From Nocardia brevicatena NBRC 12119 (lineage in GTDB: Bacteria > Actinomycetota > Actinomycetes > Mycobacteriales > Mycobacteriaceae): a stretch of 64,000 nucleotides of DNA. The stretch lies in the NCBI RefSeq assembly GCF_000308495.1, contig NZ_BAFU01000086.1:124001-188000 (forward strand), in the 5' to 3' direction. This document shows positions 58,738 through 64,000 of this stretch, one piece after another. Numbering within the stretch: position 1 is the stretch's first letter; the number at the start of each line of letters is the position of its first letter. The notes beneath the pieces are model-generated. The model saw only the letters and a list, made by a program, of their open reading frames with translations, was not told the DNA's origin and searched no databases. Position numbers and translations under genes: made by a program.

Positions 58738-58992
58738 ATGAACCTTCTCGTGACCCTGATCGTCCTGGCCGTGTTCACCACTTTCGCGTACCGATACCTG
58801 CGGGAATCACGGATTCCCGAGCTCATCGAACACTATCGGCCCCGCGGTCCGATCGCGGATCTCCCCGAATCGCCCCACGGGGACGTCCGCTGGTACCTCG
58901 ATCCGAGCGCGGCGAAGGGACAGGCCGAGTCGCGGCGAAGCGACGGGGCCGAGGGGCCCGTGTACGCGGAGCCACAGCGAAGGGTGAATTGA
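58738..58992 (+). CDS. Small single-pass membrane protein divergent from mocR
   Basis: 84 residues with one N-terminal membrane helix (MNLLVTLIVLAVFTTFAYRY) and a hydrophilic cytoplasmic or outer tail (RESRIPELIEHYRPRGPIAD, LPESPHGDVRWYLDPSAAKG). No family is recognised. Start ATG 58738 places the helix at the N-terminus, while an upstream start (58696) would run through the operator repeats. It is the probable target of the MocR regulator, a setting where small transport or membrane genes are common. A perfect 10-bp hairpin follows. Confidence 0.65.
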   Translation: MNLLVTLIVLAVFTTFAYRYLRESRIPELIEHYRPRGPIADLPESPHGDVRWYLDPSAAKGQAESRRSDGAEGPVYAEPQRRVN

Positions 58993-58993
58993 T

Positions 58994-59022
58994 ACCAGTC
59001 CAGTTTTTCCATCTGGACTGGT
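58994..59022 (+). terminator. Hairpin after the small membrane gene, containing the MocR repeat word
   Basis: ACCAGTCCAG (58994-59003) is perfectly complementary to CTGGACTGGT (59013-59022), with a loop of TTTTTCCAT. It starts two bases after the stop codon and has a T-rich loop. Both arms contain the AGTCCAG word found twice in the mocR promoter, so it could be a terminator, an extra operator, or both. Confidence 0.65.
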
Positions 59023-59038
59023 TGATAGTCCCGCCCGC

Positions 59039-59338
59039 TCACTCCAACGGGTGTTTCCGGTAGAAATCGCACATCTCGCCGGAGAGATACCCGTCGCGGC
59101 AGGCGAAGTAGGTCTGGATACACGAATTGGTATCGCAGCCGAGTTCGACGAGCTCGTCCCGGATACGGCGATCGCGCTGCTGCGGGCTCTCGGTGGGCGA
59201 CGGGGCCCCGGTGACCGAGGCGGACACCACCGGTTCGGGCCGGTCCGGCACACCGCAGCCGGCAAGCACGGCCGAGAGGGCCAGCAGCGCGGCGGAAAGA
59301 GCCGGCAGTACCGCGGTACGACGGAATGGGTGGAGCAT
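59039..59338 (-). CDS. Small lipoprotein
   Basis: 99 residues. A lipoprotein signal peptide (RRTAVLPALSAALLALSAVL, lipobox LAGC) is followed by a Pro/Ser linker and a small domain with four cysteines (ELVELGCDTNSCIQTYFACR, GEMCDFYRKHPLE), probably two disulfides. No family is recognised. ATG 59338 follows GCAGGAGGTGA, an excellent ribosome-binding site. It lies just downstream of a LuxR-regulator relic and is likely anchored on the outer face of the membrane. Confidence 0.8.
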   Translation of the reverse strand: MLHPFRRTAVLPALSAALLALSAVLAGCGVPDRPEPVVSASVTGAPSPTESPQQRDRRIRDELVELGCDTNSCIQTYFACRDGYLSGEMCDFYRKHPLE

Positions 59339-59452
59339 GGTCACCTCCTGCACCAGGTGTTCGACACCGGGCGGCCAGCGTATCCGATACCGCGCGCGAC
59401 GGCAGGCCCGCGGTCCTCGCGGCAGCCATCCGCCCGGTGCAGGGCCTGGATT

Positions 59453-59783
59453 CGCCGCGCAGCAGGGCCGCCAGGGACTCACGGTCGGTGACATCCAGTT
59501 TGGGGCAGACCCGGTAGAGGTGTCCTTCCACCGCCGAGTACAGCCGACCACGCAACCGGCGCGCGGTGTACCCCCCGACCATATGCGCGAAAACACCCAG
59601 CGGAATACCGCGTGCCGGTTCGGTGCCGGCGACCCAACGGATATTGCCGCCGACGGCGGTCGCCGTCTGCCGCGCCAAGGTGGTCTTGCCCACGCAGGCC
59701 TCGCCGGTAAGGACCGCGCCTACCTGGTCGGTGCCGATGAGCGCCGTACGGATAGCCTCGAACTCGCTCGCGCGTCGGATCAT
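59453..59783 (-). pseudogene. LuxR-family ATPase regulator relic with a large internal deletion
   Basis: From ATG 59783 the frame encodes the start of a large AAA-type LuxR regulator: RRASEFEAIRTALIGTDQVG, then Walker A LTGEACVGKTTLAR at ~27-38. At about residue 70-82 it jumps to the extreme C-terminus of the LuxR helix-turn-helix: VEGHLYRVCPKLDVTDRESL, LAALLRG. Roughly 750-800 residues usually found between these parts are absent. Beyond ~59453 the frame loses all similarity and overlaps the lipoprotein gene. It is a non-functional deletion remnant, or at best a 110-residue fusion. Confidence 0.72.
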
Positions 59784-59909
59784 CGGCCGGTTCCGAGCCG
59801 TGCTCTTACTTTAAATGGCCGTATTCCTCAGGGGGAACGGCGAATATAGAACGGAACGGTTCCCGACGTGCGTGATTCCGTCGCCGGATCCGGGAAAGTT
59901 CGAACCGGT

Positions 59910-62833
<2,924 letters not shown>

Positions 62834-62959
62834 CGCCGCGGCGTCGCCATATCGGCCGGGACGGGCGAATGCGCGGTGTACGGGCGAAGTATCCGACCGA
62901 AACCACCCCTCGCCGGCTCCGGTCGCGGTGTCACGGTAGAGGCGACAGGAGTGGGCCAC

Positions 62960-62979
62960 CCGAGTAGTCGACTACCCGG
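62960..62979. promoter_or_regulatory. Near-perfect 20-bp palindrome in the convergent M50-FUSC gap
   Basis: CCGAGTAGTCGACTACCCGG is symmetric except for one pair and has no loop. Between two convergent genes it may form a bidirectional terminator cruciform or bind a protein. The call is based on symmetry only. Confidence 0.35.
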
Positions 62980-63038
62980 AGATCACCGATTCGACGTACT
63001 CACTCCGTGTCGGGAGCCACGCGGTTCCCGGCGGTACA

Positions 63039-64000
63039 TCACTTCTGCGGTGTGACAAAAGGATTGGGGACCGTCGGCGGCAACAGCGCGATCGCCGAGA
63101 TCCGCTGCACCCCGCAGACCTGCATGAGATCCACCAGTGTGGAGCGGAGCTGGGCGAACACCACATGCGCGGAAAGCCCGGCACCGTCCACCAGTTCCGG
63201 CCGTGCCTGCTTCGCCACCGAACGCAGTACCCGCGCGGCCTCGGCGCGGTCGGGTTGTTCGCCGGGGTCGGCGAGCACCATCTTGCGGACCACGCCCACA
63301 GCCTGGGACAGCTGCTGCACCTCCTCGATCAGCCGCGGATCGAGGATTTCGTCGTCACGTACCAAGGTGAGCGAACGCCGCAGCAACACCCTGGTATTGC
63401 GGACGGCGTTGTCGAGCGGGTCCGCGGCCGAACGCAGAGTCTCGAGACGGCCCCGGGAATTCCAGTACAGCGGTGCGATCCGGCTGATCTCCCGGCCGCC
63501 CTCCAGGGTTTTACGCAGGGATTCCAGCTGCGACTGGGTGCCGCGGACGGCGGTCAGGGCCTGGTGGATCTTGCCCGGATCCTGTTCGAGCAGGCCGTCG
63601 GCGCAGTCGGTGAGCGCCGTGGCCATGGTGTGGAGGACGGCACCGGCCTGGTCGCGGGCGCGCCGCACCGGATGCAACGGGATTGCGGCGACGACCACCA
63701 CCCCCACCAGCCCGCCGACCAAGGCATCGATCATGCGGCTGAAGCTGCCACCCACCCCCGGCGGCATGAGCGTGGCCACCAGGACGGCCGAGCCGGCGGC
63801 CTGCATGGTGATGACGCTGCCCCCGTCCAGGAACACCGCCAGCGCCGTGGCCACCGCGACGACCAACGCGATCTGCCAGGTGCCGGTCCCGGCGTAAGTG
63901 ATGAACACATCACCGATACCGATACCGACCGCGACACCGACCACCAACTCCACCGACCGCCGCAACCGCGCGCCGAAAGAGACCCCGATCGAGACCACCG
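63039..64000 (-). CDS. FUSC-family (aromatic acid exporter-like) membrane protein, 5' end outside window
   Basis: At least 320 residues; the frame is open to the window edge, so the N-terminus is missing. Visible are several membrane helices (LVVGVAVGIGIGDVFITYAG, WQIALVVAVATALAVFL, MIDALVGGLVGVVVVAAIPL), the FUSC pattern RLRRSVELVVGVAVGIGIGD and PVRRARDQAGAVLHTMATAL, and a long cytoplasmic helical domain. It ends with a short PNPFVTPQK tail. FUSC proteins export aromatic acids or other small anions. It converges on the M50 protease gene across 205 bp. Confidence 0.85.
   Translation of the reverse strand, partial: VVSIGVSFGARLRRSVELVVGVAVGIGIGDVFITYAGTGTWQIALVVAVATALAVFLDGGSVITMQAAGSAVLVATLMPPGVGGSFSRMIDALVGGLVGVVVVAAIPLHPVRRARDQAGAVLHTMATALTDCADGLLEQDPGKIHQALTAVRGTQSQLESLRKTLEGGREISRIAPLYWNSRGRLETLRSAADPLDNAVRNTRVLLRRSLTLVRDDEILDPRLIEEVQQLSQAVGVVRKMVLADPGEQPDRAEAARVLRSVAKQARPELVDGAGLSAHVVFAQLRSTLVDLMQVCGVQRISAIALLPPTVPNPFVTPQK

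Overview
The window is GC-rich, densely coded DNA of an actinomycete in the order Mycobacteriales, most likely Nocardia or a close relative. Supporting evidence is frequent GTG starts, many ATGA/GTGA start-stop overlaps, apparent leaderless promoters, F420-dependent glucose-6-phosphate dehydrogenase, a GlnX-GlnH-PknG nutrient-sensing module, ESX/WXG100-type genes with DUF3558 and DUF397 partners, an Mcr-like racemase and a SAM-IV riboswitch. As recalled from M. tuberculosis, several blocks keep its neighbour order: mutT3-glnX-glnH-pknG-thiE-thiO-thiS-thiG, fgd1-pta-ackA, rhodanese-metZ, and purA followed by an M50 protease pair. The genus is inferred, not proven.

Layout. 1-2.8 kb: thiD (partial) diverges from riboswitch-controlled thiC. 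2.9-6.3 kb: a flavin/F420 split-barrel protein, a Rossmann protein and a KasA-like ketosynthase divergent from a TetR regulator. 6.3-10.6 kb: an accessory cassette of two WXG100-type proteins, an ADP-ribosyltransferase toxin and a candidate immunity gene, bracketed by diverged ~135-bp direct repeats, then a toxin-antitoxin pair whose PIN toxin is frameshifted. 10.6-13.6 kb: an XRE/DUF397 pair, two small genes, and relics of an SDR gene and an IS5-type transposase. 13.7-16.8 kb: a second ESX-like operon with a DUF3558 lipoprotein. 17-26.2 kb: a seven-gene acyl-CoA catabolic operon (AtuA-like, two acyl-CoA dehydrogenases, biotin-dependent carboxylase, enoyl-CoA hydratase, TetR).

26.4-36.4 kb: epoxide hydrolase, MutT3-like Nudix protein, glnX-glnH-pknG, and thiE divergent from thiO-thiS-thiG. 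36.5-40.2 kb: an ABC exporter, a class III cyclase and a secreted protein. 40.2-46.1 kb, minus strand: fgd1, pta, ackA and a split RibD-like reductase/deaminase pair. 46.4-52.8 kb: HAD phosphatase, riboswitch-controlled rhodanese-metZ, fprA, an amidohydrolase and a DUF456 protein. 52.9-59.8 kb: vapBC, an EEP-family membrane protein, MGMT, a CoA-transferase-family racemase, a PIN relic, a MocR regulator with a small membrane gene, a lipoprotein and an internally deleted LuxR relic. 59.9-64 kb: purA, an Rv0358-like protein, an M50 protease and a partial FUSC-type transporter.

The genes form a core of thiamine synthesis (HMP and thiazole branches plus coupling), redox cofactor supply (Fgd, FprA), acetate/acetyl-phosphate metabolism, methionine synthesis and nutrient signalling, broken by accessory islands rich in toxins and gene relics. 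The most unusual items are the repeat-bracketed toxin cassette, an intergenic repeat present three times whose hairpin shows a compensatory base change, and an in-frame palindromic insertion in the biotin carboxylase.
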